NCBI GenBank assembly: GCA_948567375.1
Contig: OX419761.1
Span: 13,828,501 to 13,892,500, forward strand
Direction: 5' to 3'
Length of the DNA stretch: 64,000 nt
DNA from: Lunularia cruciata
Lineage: Eukaryota > Streptophyta > Marchantiopsida > Lunulariales > Lunulariaceae
This document shows positions 35,974 through 48,122 of the stretch, piece after piece. The notes below the pieces were generated by a model, which searched no databases, was not told where the DNA came from, and saw nothing but the letters and a program-made list of their open reading frames with translations. A program made the position numbers and the translations under genes. Within the stretch, counting starts at the first letter, position 1; each line of letters opens with the position of its first letter.

Positions 35974-37981
35974 ATGGGGGCAATTACCGCAGCCCCGTGT
36001 GGATTATGCGGAACGGTGAGCAATTTGAGCAGCTGCTCGTCAATTAGCCGGAGTAAGCTGCACCAAAGCATTGGGAGACAGGTGCTGAGGCAGAAGAGAC
36101 TTGCGGGAACAGTCAGAGTGCAGGCAGCTACGGAAGGAGATAAGAATGGAGACGGAGAAGAAAAGGAGAAGAAGAAAAGGGAGGCCACCAAGACTTCGCT
36201 TTTTACGAGCATTACAGATGCACTGGATTTTGCTCAAACTCGGTCGGATAAGGATGCCGAGCTTCTGGAGGACGCTCGTGCTGCTACCAAGTCGGGAGAG
36301 AAAATGAGCAGAGAACAGGTGAATTCAGCTTGCTCACACTGGATATTCTCCCCTTACACGGTGTCGCGGATATGGACAAAGATACGGAGGCTTCTGTTAG
36401 ATTTTATTTCCTGTCTTAGACCCCAGTTTGATGTTGGTCCTACCACATTCTCGCTGAAGCGTCGAGGGGAAAGCGTCACCTTTGGTTGTGCATTATTTCC
36501 TTCCTTCCTCCTTCTGAGTTGACGTGCATTACATTTTGGCATGCCTCTCATTTACTGTTTTAGAGCATCAGTCATTTAGACAGAACAATCCAGTACGTCC
36601 TAGATCCAAGAGCTTTATAGCAGTGCTTGAGTGAATCAGCCTGGAAGCTCAACCGGAATGAAGTCATCTCACGGACTTGTTAACGTTATTCTGGTTTAGA
36701 CAATGTACATTTTCTCTTAGATCTTCTATCATCAATAGATTGGACTAGTGAAGACAGGCTTCGTTTCGAAAGTGGAACTAGGATATACTGAAGCTTCTTG
36801 TTCTGAATAAGATTTTCCTCGCGTAATGAAACGACAAACATAACATAACAAAAATATGTAGTTTATTATGATAAATCATCCTGCCTTAAGAGCGGGTCAA
36901 AGGCTCAGTGAACCTACAGGTTAGTAGTTTGAATAGTTAGAGCGTGGAAATATTCCAGATTCTAGTCCTTTTGTTAAGGTTTTTTATTTCCTTTCCGGCG
37001 TTAGTATCTTCTCTTCTTCTCGCTCTTGCGTGGAAATATTTTAATCTCGTTTTGAACGAGATTTATCATTGTATTACAACGGTATTGAAATTTTCGCGCT
37101 TACAGTTTCCTCTGACGTAAATTACTGTCAGTTAATACACAAGCTTGCCCAATGTAGACGGTATGTGGGCTCCTGATTTACTTGACAGTGTGAACCACTG
37201 ACCAGTACTATTGATCCTCATTCTTGATGGTTTTTTACACGTCGAGACACTCCTAACACATGTTTTCTGTTCTTGCAGTACGGTGCTTTGAGAAGGAAAA
37301 TCGGAGGAACTTACAAGGACTTTTTCAAAGACTCTATTGATGGTATGATTTTTTCCCATAACAGGTCTCCAAAGCGCTCAGTTGGCATCTGGAGTCTATC
37401 CTCCATGCTTGAGAACCATCTACACTGTCTTATCTGATAGTTGGAACTCAGTTACAGTTGGAATTCTCAACTTCTCTCGTCAAAGGTCGAGCTCGTGGCA
37501 AGCCTCTAACACTGTTATCCCGATATATGCGGAATCTGTATTACAATCCCTGTTTCCAATTTCTCGACCTCTGAAGCTTTCCTGTCTGTACTTGTTGGGG
37601 ATCAAGCTCAGTGTCAGGAATGGTTGAAGGTTTCTCTTTCCTAGTGTATCGGGATGGAAGTCCTTCGTGATGTCAGTTTGATACGTAGTTCTTAGAAACG
37701 TTAACTCATATATCATCTCAAATCTCCTGGACCCAGTCCAACATCGATAGGAACACCGCTCTTGACCAAAGTTCTATCTTGTTGAAGCTGATAAAGTTTT
37801 CCCTATTTCAGTTATTGGGGACTACGTAGATGATGGCTGGGTCGACAAGAGGTGCCGAATCTGCAAGAAAGACACAAGCAAGGAGGCCAGAACAGTCGAC
37901 AACATGGGACGTTATGCCCATGTAGCTTGCATGGAAAAGGCCAGCTCCGGGAACTTCTTTTCTCGCTTGTTTGGCAAATAA
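35974..37981 (+). CDS. Plastid-targeted C-x2-C/H-x2-C protein (192 aa, 3 exons)
   Basis: Exons 35974-36318, 37279-37342 and 37812-37981 join with GT-AG introns to 192 residues. Residues 1-50 are a Ser/Arg/Cys-rich transit peptide ending in VRVQA, a common stromal cleavage motif. An acidic/basic stretch (residues 51-72) follows. The conserved core starts SLFTSITDALDFAQTRSDKDAELL, then MSREQYGALRRKIGGTYKDFFKD, and ends with GWVDKRCRICKKDT ... GRYAHVACMEK. The last part has C-x2-C and H-x2-C pairs suited to bind zinc. The protein ends NFFSRLFGK. It looks like a plant-specific conserved chloroplast protein, but I cannot name it. Its last exon has a decayed duplicate at about 41648-41792. Confidence 0.88.
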
Positions 37982-39014
37982 ACAATTAGCAGGCTCATAT
38001 TCTTGCCAATCCAATTGCTGTAACATAGACTATTCCGTCGCAATTTGTTGTGATAATAGAGAATCACATTTAGATTTTTACTGGTGGAACTCTCAGCTGG
38101 AATTCGTTCCCTGTGGGAGGATTTTTCAGCCAAGTTGGTATGAACCTGCTCGTACTCCGTCTGGTAACAAGAGCGTCATGTTCTTGTTCGATTGCCATTG
38201 GTGTTAGTGGTTCCGCTGTACTCATGAGCGCATCCATTTTTGCGTTTGTATAATGAGCGGATGTCTTAGTGAATTCCAGTACTGGTCAAAGTAGCGAGCA
38301 GGAATGTGGTTCATCTAGACATCTCTGATATCCACCTCTACGGGTTAGAGTGTCTATTTCCGGGCAAATTATACGTGGTTAACCTGGGTCCACATTTATT
38401 ATACATTCCACTGTTGTCTTACCACCAAAGCTCGATCTAGAGATGATCAATGAGGAACTTTCTGCCACAATCAGCTGAAACTCTTCTTGTCCCCAACCTT
38501 TATGAAGTCTCTTACCTACACCTCGAAACCCTGAACTGTATGGCTGCGGCATTGTATGCTGTTTATATCCAAGCGAGCAAGGTCTTCAATAGACATGGAG
38601 TTTCTGCGTGTCCAGTGTCTTAATACCTCCCAATAACTGGCTGCACGTACCCTCTCCTTCAAACATGGGATAGTCCTTACTTGTACTCACCCTGCCCTGC
38701 GTAGGACATGCCAACTGAAGATTGAAGCTGCCGTGTATTCCAAATGTGTTAAATGTATTAAACCTTGGTACAATTCTTCGGATCCAGAAGGCTTCGTGAG
38801 CAAAGCGAAGTACTTCATTCTGTGTCACAGATGAATGGTTGTTATCGTGAGGATCCAAGGTTTCTGGCTTGTAGTGAAGGTGGAGCTCGGAAAATTAGTT
38901 CAGGAATGAAATGGAAAATTCTCACACGAAAAATTTCACTTATTGGACATGCTCAGAGACATGTTTCTGGGATACCACGTATATATCTCGAGATATAGGA
39001 GATGGCTATATGTT
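37982..39014. other. 3' flank between convergent genes
   Basis: It includes the 3' untranslated region of the plus-strand plastid gene (about 37982-38200) and the 3' flank of the minus-strand pseudogene that ends at 39015. Part of the first 150 bp is duplicated after 41792. No further gene is seen. Confidence 0.6.
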
Positions 39015-41293
39015 TTAAATGTCTGCAAAGAGTTTATAGTATGTCGTATCCAAAACCAGTTGGCGAACAACAGCTACAGCACCCACCATACAGACGACAG
39101 CGTAAGCTAGTGATACGATCAGATATCCCCAATATTTGATCGAACGCTTTGGCGGCTTGAAGACGATGATGTAGAAGAGCATTGGAAAGATAAAGTCCGA
39201 AGGTGTGAAAACAAAAGCACCGATAATGGCGTTGATGTCACCGGAGAAGGGGAACATGCCAGCTATGACCGTCATGAATGCCAGAAACGTTGACCGTAAT
39301 GCATTCCGTAAGGGAAAGCGAGACTTATACGTCAGAACTCTTGCCCTCCAATAGAATGTCGCTTGGCAATATAACTTGTTGAACCATGGAAAAATCACGT
39401 CAGAAGTGAATATGCACACAGGGATGTTTTAGAATTCTCACGTTTAACAACACCCTGTTATGGCAATGCAGCAGTTGTTGCTCTGGAAATGTCAAGGATC
39501 ATGAATATAGTATAGGTCACTTAGGTCCGACATTTGAGTACGTACCATGGTCAAACAAGCTGGATAATACATAAGACGTTAGGAATGATAAGGAGCCAAT
39601 CAGGTACAAGCGTCGTCCCATCTTCTGTTAAAAAATTGGAGAAAAAGGTTTGCAGATGCAAGGTCTCCGGAAGCCCAGTATCCAGAGAAGGCGACAACGA
39701 AAAATGTGGGGATCACTACTGTGTAAGCGAGACACAGTTCCTTGAACATCTTTCTTTGAACAGGGGGCACCAAAGTTGCCTGCGAGACATGCCCGAGGTC
39801 TTGAGTCACTTGACGCAATTTAGGTCAGTTGATGCAAGGACCAGAGATACCCTCAACAGCCCTCGAGCAGTAAACGCTCCATGACGTACTCCAGGAGACT
39901 GAAGCTTTCACGTTTATAGTATGACTGCCAGTTGCGGAAAGATGTGGACTTGGTGTGCGCCTGGATTTCAGGGATGACGCCGTTCCCATATGTTGTCGCT
40001 ACAATTGCCAACGAGTTGAAGAAGAACCCAGATGACCACGCGAAAGCTCCAGTCCTATAGAAGAAATACTTACTTTTATACTGGTCTCACCAAGAACGAC
40101 ACATCCTATATCTGCACCTGTACAGACTATAGAACTGCATTAGATAAACCAAGTCAGTAGCTAATTTGTATCAAGTGCAATATCACGAGTGGAATCCACT
40201 TAGTTGGCTACCTTGAAAAGGACACGAAGCAGACCGTGAGCTCATACCAATAGCCATTTCAGCGGACGATGATGATGTGCAAGTATTTCTGATTGACACT
40301 CAAAGTACTGAGTTTACTGAAATCATGCTGCCCATGAGGATGAGGAAGATTCACTTTGGATAGAAATTGTTCCAAAACTGAGGAGATGTGACCTACCCAA
40401 GACGTCTTCGGCCAAGTCACGGTATCGAATATGTCTGGCGACCTTGATCTGCAAGATGCTCCAATACAACTGAAAGTAAGTTGAAGGTATACAAGGTCAC
40501 GATGGCGCCCAGCACAACCATAATGACTCCATAGGTCTCGCCCAAGCTCACAAGTCCGAATGGCTTGCCATTCGGTAGGGGGCCGGCAATGGATGTCGTC
40601 AAAGGAACACCAGCGTGCTTCCAGTTTCCTGCACATACAAGCAGTGCGATTAGAACTGGTAACGGGGTCAGGAAAAAGAGTTTCTGAGAGGAAGGTTATA
40701 CTGTGTTCGCGCTTTCACTTTCATCCGCTGACGTCAAATTGGCATAACTTATTCCCAGAGTAGAATTATTCGAGTACCGCAGTGAACTTGATTCCAAATT
40801 AAGTTCACCTCGATTGTCGCAAAATTTCATTCCGGAACGATGACTCGAAATATGAGACGAAACTTATCAGACCTTAACTAGCTGTAAACGAACTGCCCTT
40901 GAGGTGGTATGCCTTGAAGTTTATCTGCCTTGCAGTTACGTCAGCTTCCACACATACAGTTGAATCTTTCAATTCATATTAGTCTGTGTCCAGATGCGAG
41001 CTAAATTAAAAAGAACTCCATGATTAAATCTGCTGTCCAGGATCGAAACTAAGATTTTAATTCTTGAATCTATCACCACTTCCACCAGTGGCGTGCGTCA
41101 ACCACCCTGCGTACCGCATCTGCGGAAGCGAGTGGACAAATCAGTGGTTCGACGGAGGTCATATACCTTTGGACTTGAAGACGAAGAGAGCTCCGGCATC
41201 CTTTTCCGCGTTCTCTTCATCTTCAGTCCTTTCATACTTCAAACTACCGCTGCCAGTTTCGTGTACACTCCGCACGAATTCGCCCACAACCAT
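39015..41293 (-). pseudogene. GAT1-like amino-acid permease, broken tandem copy
   Basis: It is homologous exon by exon to the intact gene at 42518-46044. Exon 1 (41293-41167) is open and the same length (127 bp). Exon 2 (about 40630-40400) has one extra base after the LEHLADQGR block, which shifts the frame to a stop. Exon 3 (about 40170-40080) is garbled. Exon 4 is missing. Exon 5 (about 40050-39960, ATTYGNGVIPEIQ) is followed by GC instead of GT. Exon 6 (39800-39570) has a frameshift after SGYWASGDLASAN. Exon 7 (about 39390-39015) lacks the PRLFLRS region but keeps the YKLFADI end. It cannot make a full transporter; some exons may still be transcribed. Confidence 0.88.
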
Positions 41294-41647
41294 TTCAGAT
41301 GTCCTATGACTAGAAGTTTCTGCCTGCTGTCTTAACTTCCATTACCTCTCCTGGAGCTCCTCATGACATACAGCACCTATAGCTGTGGCACCGATCATTT
41401 CCGTACATGTCGGGGTCAAGTCAAGTATTGAGAGTCCATCCCTCTAAGGTGTCGATATTAGGACTTTTCGTGATGTCGTGATCCATCGATTCCTATGGGT
41501 CAAATAGAAGTGATATGAATGCGTCATCATGAACTTCCTCAACTTACTCCACCATCGACACAGATCAAGAAACGATGAGATTCCAATCTGGATGAATTGA
41601 CCTACTTTATTTCAATGCTCTTGCTTTCTGACCAACCATCTGTTGTA

Positions 41648-41792
41648 GCTCGGTCGACAAGAGCTGCTGAATCTGCGGTAAAGACACAAGAGAGAAGGCC
41701 AGAACAGTTGACAGCATCGGAGGTTGTGCTCATGCAACTTGGATGGAAAGAATAAGCTGTGGCTACTTCTCGTCGCTCTTGTTTGGCAAACA
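41648..41792 (+). pseudogene. Relic of the last exon of the plastid zinc-motif gene
   Basis: The DNA matches 37844-37978 nearly throughout (GGTCGACAAGAG, AAGACACAAG, AGAAGGCCAGAACAGT, CTTGTTTGGCAAA) but has lost the reading frame by indels. Similarity continues into the 3' untranslated region up to about 41970. It marks the edge of a segmental duplication that also copied the permease. Confidence 0.82.
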
Positions 41793-42430
41793 AGGTGGGA
41801 GTGGGGAGCATTCAGACAGAATCAGAATAGAGAACATTCAGCAGGTTCAATGACCTTGTAGATGTGTCCAGTTCTTGCAACCTACAAACTTCTATCGAAG
41901 AACAATCTGTTGTAATAACTAGACAGTTTTAAATTCTTAGAGTTGGAATTTCTCTTCGTTGTGGACGGAGCGCTACCCGTCGGCCCTGTTCATTGTTGTC
42001 TAGCCCTCCAGCCGTAGTAGCTATATAGTTCAGTTCACGTTACAAGTTCCTGACTGTAAACGAGGAGGCAAGACATGCTTCATCCTGATAACAGTCAACA
42101 TAAACTAAGAACGATTGTGCGGGAAAGGAATCAAGCCTCGCCAGAAATCGTTCGGACTCTTTGAAGGCTGATGTATATACATGATGTGCAGTTCCGAGAC
42201 CATCGTTATCCAGACTATAAACTAATGGTTGAAATTTCACTTGGAAGTGTCTGATGGTCGGTTCCTCAGGGCATCGAGATTCCGAACATCTATCGTACAT
42301 GTTAAAATGATGAGAAGTCGTTTACAAGTGGTGGGAAATGCACCACTAGTTTCTTGTACCTGGAGCTGTCTATATTAGAATGGGATTACATTTACTAGTT
42401 CAGAATTAGTGTTCACCTCTAATTTCTTGG

Positions 42431-42463
42431 ATCTGGAGATGTCTCTATTAGACATCTCCAGAT
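42431..42463. repeat. 14-bp-arm hairpin in the 3' flank of the permease gene
   Basis: Arms 42431-42444 and 42450-42463 are perfect reverse complements around a 5-base loop. It lies 55-87 bp beyond the stop codon of the minus-strand permease, probably in its 3' untranslated region, inside the second copy of a local repeat (42350-42409 and 42422-42491). Confidence 0.85.
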
Positions 42464-42517
42464 GGAATTACATTTCCTAGTTCAGAATTAGTACATTCGG
42501 GGACGAAATTTCTGTCT

Positions 42518-45500
42518 CTAGATATCTGCGAAAAGTTTGTAAGATCTCGCATCTAAAATCAGTTGGCGAACAGCAGCTATAGCACCCACCACACCGACGA
42601 CAGTGTAAGCTACTAGAATGATCAAATTTCCCCAAAACTTGATCGAACGTCTGGGTGGCTTGAAGACTATGATATAAAAGAGCATCGGGAAGATGAAATC
42701 GAGAGGAGTGAAACCCAAAGCGCCCATGATGGCAATGATGTCACCAAAGAAGGGAAACATAGCAGCTAGGAGCGTTGATAGAAGCAGAAACGCTGATCGC
42801 AGAAATAAACGTGGCAACACATTCCGTAAGGCAAAGCGATCTTTTTCTACATCAGCACTCCTTCCCTCCAAGAGGTCAAATGTAGGTTGGCAATATATCT
42901 GGACAAACCGAGTGAAAAATCAAGTCAGAAGTGAATTGCGTACAGTACTTAGGAACTATCACGACATATGCAAGTGTAGAAACGCGGGACCTACGCTTTC
43001 GAAAGGTCTAAGTCATGAATCAGTGTGGTTGACTGGGGTCCGAAAGTTGAGAAGCGTACCATGGCCACGCAGAGAAGCTGGATGAGACATAAGACGTTGG
43101 GCAAAATAATAAGCCAGTCAGCTACTAGAGGCTTCCCATCTGTTGGTGCAAAATTGGTCAAAATGCTTCCGGCTGCAAGGTTTCCGAAAGCCCAGTATCC
43201 AGATATTGACAGAGTGAAAAATGTGGAGACCACTACTGCGTAAGCGAGACACAGTCCCTTGAACATCTTTCCTTGAACAGGCGGCGCCAAAGTTGCCTGA
43301 CAGTCATAGATTGGAAGCTGTGAGATACCTTATGCAATAGAGTTCAGTTAAAGCAAGGAACAAACTTCGACTCAACAGCTCTCGTGCAGTGCGAGTGAAG
43401 GCGTTTCGTGTCTCGTTGTGCAAATATTCTGATCGGAGATCTGTGATCCATGCTTAGTATGACAGCTTATTGTCGAAGGAATTCGACTCGGTTTGCACCT
43501 GAATCTCAGGAATGATGCCGTTTCCATAAGTTGTAGCTATGAGTGCCAAGGCGTTGAATGCACCGAATATCTTCTGTGTATTACTTCCTGGCAAGCTGTA
43601 GTCTCGAGGCGGAGCTTTGCTGGAGTATCCTGCAAGGGTTACCACTCCTACATCGTAAGGAACAGAATCTCTTCTACAAACACCATCGCAACTCTCGACT
43701 TATAACATGTAAGAATGTAAGGGAGTATTCGAGGTTTCCCCAACGAGAGGATTACAGTACTTGATTAGTAACCTGCAGGTTGATGCACATTGAGTGTCCA
43801 CATTATCGTCCTCATAAAGAAAGGCGTTTTGTGCGCGTTGATGGGAGTATGGCTTGTAAGTGTGATCCAGAAACACATGCTACAGTGGGAATTTGAGGTA
43901 ACACGGAGTTAAGGACCTTACCTAAATATATACACGTCGCAGCAACTGTAAAACAGTAGCCAAGAACCAAGAGAAGGGACATCAAGTTGAGGTAACGCAG
44001 CGAATGGAAAGAGGGTAGCTGGCCCAATATTACCATCCCAATTCCGAAGAAGATGATGAAATGATATAGCTTGAGCTCTCCATTTGGATCGTTGAGTTTG
44101 TATATAATCTGGACACATCCAGTTCCTCAATGTTAGCTCGACTCCGCTTGAGAACCAAGCATGGTAATGAATGATCTATTGCTCACAGTCAACCTTCAAG
44201 CTTTTCTTCTTTTGAGATGTGCTAAATTGACAGTACAATCGTTCATATATCAGGATGTCCCATGACTGAAGCACACGCGTAAGACAACGTGTGGAACTGA
44301 GAACCCTTAACTTTTCAGGACTATTGTTGCACTAGTAGCCGTTATTCGAGGGGAAAGCCACTGGTGTTAGAGTTACGAATCAGCAACTATGAAGGGCAAC
44401 AGTTGCTTGGATAGATTCCTTACCTTCAAACAGATTCCTCCAAGAAGAATGCATGAAATAACTACACCGAAACAGATCAGGAGCTGCATTGGATATACCA
44501 AATAAGTAGCGATTTTATTCCCTGTGCCACATCACGAGTAGGATCTAGTTAGTATGCAGCCTCACAAGGATAGAAAACAGCCTGAAAGCTCGAGTTGGCA
44601 TGCACTATAAGAAATTTCATCGACAGATACTCGAAGATTGACTAACTTGATAACTTAACTTGCTCAGAATCATATCGCCGAAGTACTGCTAAACAACCAC
44701 TCTTTTATATAGTTCTGTAAACAGAGGAAACGAGATCTACCCAAGATGTCAGCGGCCAGGTCACGGAATCGAATATGTCGACGACCTTGGTCTGCAAGGT
44801 GCTCCAGAACAACTGAAAGTAAATTGTAGGCGTAGAACGTGACGATGGCCCCCATCACCAACATAATGAGTCCATACGTCCATCCCAAGCTCACAAATGC
44901 GAATGGCAAGCTTAATACTGGAGCAGCGGCAATAGATGACGTCAAATGATAACCAGCGTGCTTCCAATTTCCTGCACATACCAGCAGTGAAATAGTTTAG
45001 TACAGAATGAAGAGTGGAAGTTTTGAGTGGACTCTTTAGATTATGTTCAGGCCGTTCATTTGCTGACTTATTTGCATACTACTCGAGAGTAATATTTGCA
45101 TACATACTTTTGCTGACTAATTTGCATACCTCGATAAAGCTCAGCTGTAAGTAGATCTCAGTTTTTGGAAGTGAAGTGCGGGAGATTCTACTTCAGGAAC
45201 GTTACTTTGATGTGACCCCTTTACTCTTCTGACTACTCGAGAGATCTTCGAAGTGCCAAAGTGTTCTCTACAGGAAATGCTTTCGACCAGTAAGTATTTC
45301 CATTCTAGCCTGTAATATTGGTTGCTGCATTGATCGCACTGTTATTCCTTCTCGCCACTGAAAGTAGACCTTAACCAGATTCTTGAGTAGATTTATTCCA
45401 CTATTTCCACCTCAGTCTCGCATCTAAAAGCTCAAAGAGAACAACTTGAAAACTTGGACAAAATCTAAGAGGCTTCCTAACTTAGAGACAAAATGGCCCC

Positions 45501-46044
45501 AAGATTCGATGAATTCAGATTCGACCTACAGTGAATTCAATTTTCAGAGAAAGAGGTACTCAAGCACTTTAATATGGATTCAAGTAATATGATCAGCAGA
45601 GCCGTATGGAGACTAGTGTTTGGCTGTTCACTTCGGATTTCTAGAGACGGATTAAATCTACCATTTTTTTCTGGCACTCGTCGAATTGTGAGCTAAGATT
45701 CAAAACTCTCAGAAAGACTCCCACAAATTCTCACATTCTGAAGATTCTCTACATGAACAGCTACGAACTTGAACCTGATATCCAGGCTAGAACCTTGAGC
45801 AGAGATTTGTGCTCAATTTTCATCAGCGGTACACTCATTTCCTACAGATGAATGAGCATGCATAGTGAAGTCGCAGAAGCAAATTGAATGGTTCATGGTT
45901 CGACGAATATCATTTACCTTTGGATTCAAGGACGAAGAGAGCTCCAGCATCCTTTTTCGCAACCTTTTCATCTTTACCGCCTTTATGCTGCAAAGTACTC
46001 CACCCATTTTCGTATACACTTTGCTCGGATTCGCCGGCCACCAT
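42518..46044 (-). CDS. GAT1-like amino acid/auxin permease (463 aa, 7 exons)
   Basis: A membrane transporter of the plant AAAP family, closest to the GABA transporter 1-like group, which import GABA and related amino acids with protons, usually at the plasma membrane. Exons on the minus strand: 46044-45918, 44971-44741, 44521-44424, 44108-43922, 43629-43499, 43296-43060, 42898-42518. All introns are GT-AG and phases fit, giving 463 residues. An acidic 42-residue N-terminus is followed by NWKHAGYHLTSS, the first span with APVLSLPFAFVSLGW, VLEHLADQGRRHIRFRDLA, CILLGGICLK, ATTYGNGIIPEIQ, SGYWAFGN and the terminal YKLFADI. About eleven spans are expected. Its broken tandem copy lies at 39015-41293. 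Confidence 0.92.
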
Positions 46045-48122
46045 TTTGGAAGTCAACGAGTAGAAGTTACTGACTGCTGTCAAGCTTCTCCAAAATCTAC
46101 CTTCCTTCGCTGCTCATGGACATTCAGCAAATACAAGTCAATCTAGCAGAGAAAAACAATCTTGTATGCAATTCGAAGCTAACGTTGATGCAGCTCTCCA
46201 AACGGAATCTGGAGTGTCTTGACCATCAGAGAGAATGAAATATGAGGCAAGAAAAATCGGGTTCTCTGAATGAGATGGTTCATCACCGAGCTGCATCGAC
46301 CCTTTTCGACACTCAATCGCAGTTCCTCAAAGATACAGCTTGTCCCAGGAACGACCTCAAGTCCCATGAGTTCACCCCACAAGGCGACCGCACTAGGGGA
46401 TTCCCGAGGCCCACCCTTGACTAAGGCTGACCTGAACTTGACTTGACCGAATCCTTCACACAATGAGAACTTGGTACATAGTGGAGTCCAAACCTCCTTG
46501 TGTCTTGGAGATCAGCAACTAGAAAACCAGCTGTCCACATCCTGTTTTCTCCTTGTGCTCTTCGAATTATCTAATCATACACTGAAGTCGAGTATGCGAG
46601 TGTCTTGGAAAATGCCGTCGCTCATCATCCGCTGGGTGTCCCACCTGCTTCCCCTTGAACTTTGAGTCGCGACGTTAGTGGCGTGACGTGATCCACTTGT
46701 CGCACCCTCACCCACATCCACCTTCTAAGAATCGATCTCCCATCTATTAAGGCCCATCTCTTCAACACTTGTAGAGGAAGAAACGCTACTGTAAAAGACA
46801 CCAGTCCCTTCCAAGGACGCCACAGCACTGCTTTATGGGTAGTCACGTGAAACATCTGCTCAGTCAAGTTCAAAGTTCGGGCCCGCAAGCCAAGAGACGA
46901 CAGAACTTCGTAAGAATCACGAATCTACATGTGGATTCATGTGAACTACCGTACACTGTTAAATTACATTGACGTTTATCAGCCCCCTTGACTAACCTGG
47001 TGTCTTCTCCTCTCCTCTCCCCTCCACATTGCAAAATTGAAGAAGGTGATTACACCTTCATCAATTCTGACACTACGCAGTTTACTTATGTAATTACCAA
47101 TGTGCAATTATGTGTTTCATTACCTTGCAGCGTTTCTAGCGTTTCCCCTTTCCGGACCTTGCAACGCTCCCCCTTTACAGTTGCCCAGAACATAGATTAA
47201 GATTAGAACAACTTACGAGTTGCTCACTGGCTGCCGGAAACTACTATCGTACTGCTACTCCTGCCCATTACGACATTGCAACACTAATATGTCGCCTTCT
47301 CCTCTCCGTCCAGTTCATTGTACAATGACCGAATTTAAAAGAGAACAAGAGTCACTTATTGAACTGCTTCATGGATCCTGAGTACCATAACTTGACTCCT
47401 ATGTGTTTCCAAAGCAGGGATTCTCTGTCGTTGGACGGAGGGTGCTACAGTTTCAGTTAGGCGTTTTTCGTGGCCATAAGAATCCCGGAAAAAGAAGGAC
47501 GGATGCCACGTGCACTTTTATGGTCCATCAGCGGGGGATACGTCAGCTTTTTTCAGCTGTAATCCATCTATGGATCCTCTTTTCTACGTCCTGTAATGAA
47601 CTATTATGGATTTTGGAGTTACGTGACACCAAGTGAGTATGGATAAATTTATTTTAATTAATTCAAAATATGATGAGGGATTCCTCGTATTTGAAAACAT
47701 TCCTTTCGTTATGTTATCTCACGTGACTTTATCCTTTGGTTCTTGACAGTAAATCTTTCCTGTTGCAACAAGGTGTGATAGTTCTTGGCTGCCAAAATTA
47801 ATGAAAGAATTTAGCTCGTTCTCGAAGAGTTTCCTATTTGCAATCCCGATTCCTTGTCATATTGATAACTCTCATTAAGAAAGTATATGTTCATGAGAAT
47901 TCATAAGTGAGAGTGGAAAATTTGGCAATCCTAGTTTAGTAGGAGTGTGCTTGATTCACAATGCTCCATCTTGATAAACGATAACAACTCGATAGACAAT
48001 TGAAAATGTTCATGCGTTTACAAATTGTAAAATTTAAAAGTAATGTAGAGGAATAGTCTAAATATGAGTGGGTCAATTTATTTTGGGATTGGGATAAAGG
48101 GGAATGGAGCAAAGAAGAGGAC
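46045..48122. other. Upstream region of the permease gene, no further gene
   Basis: The first part should contain the permease promoter; no clear TATA box was found. A minus-strand ORF at 46179-46463 is open for 94 codons with balanced codon use but no recognised family and no intron context. Between 46970 and 47640 there are pyrimidine-rich TCTCCTCTCC words repeated at about 47010 and 47300. No other gene is supported. Confidence 0.5.
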
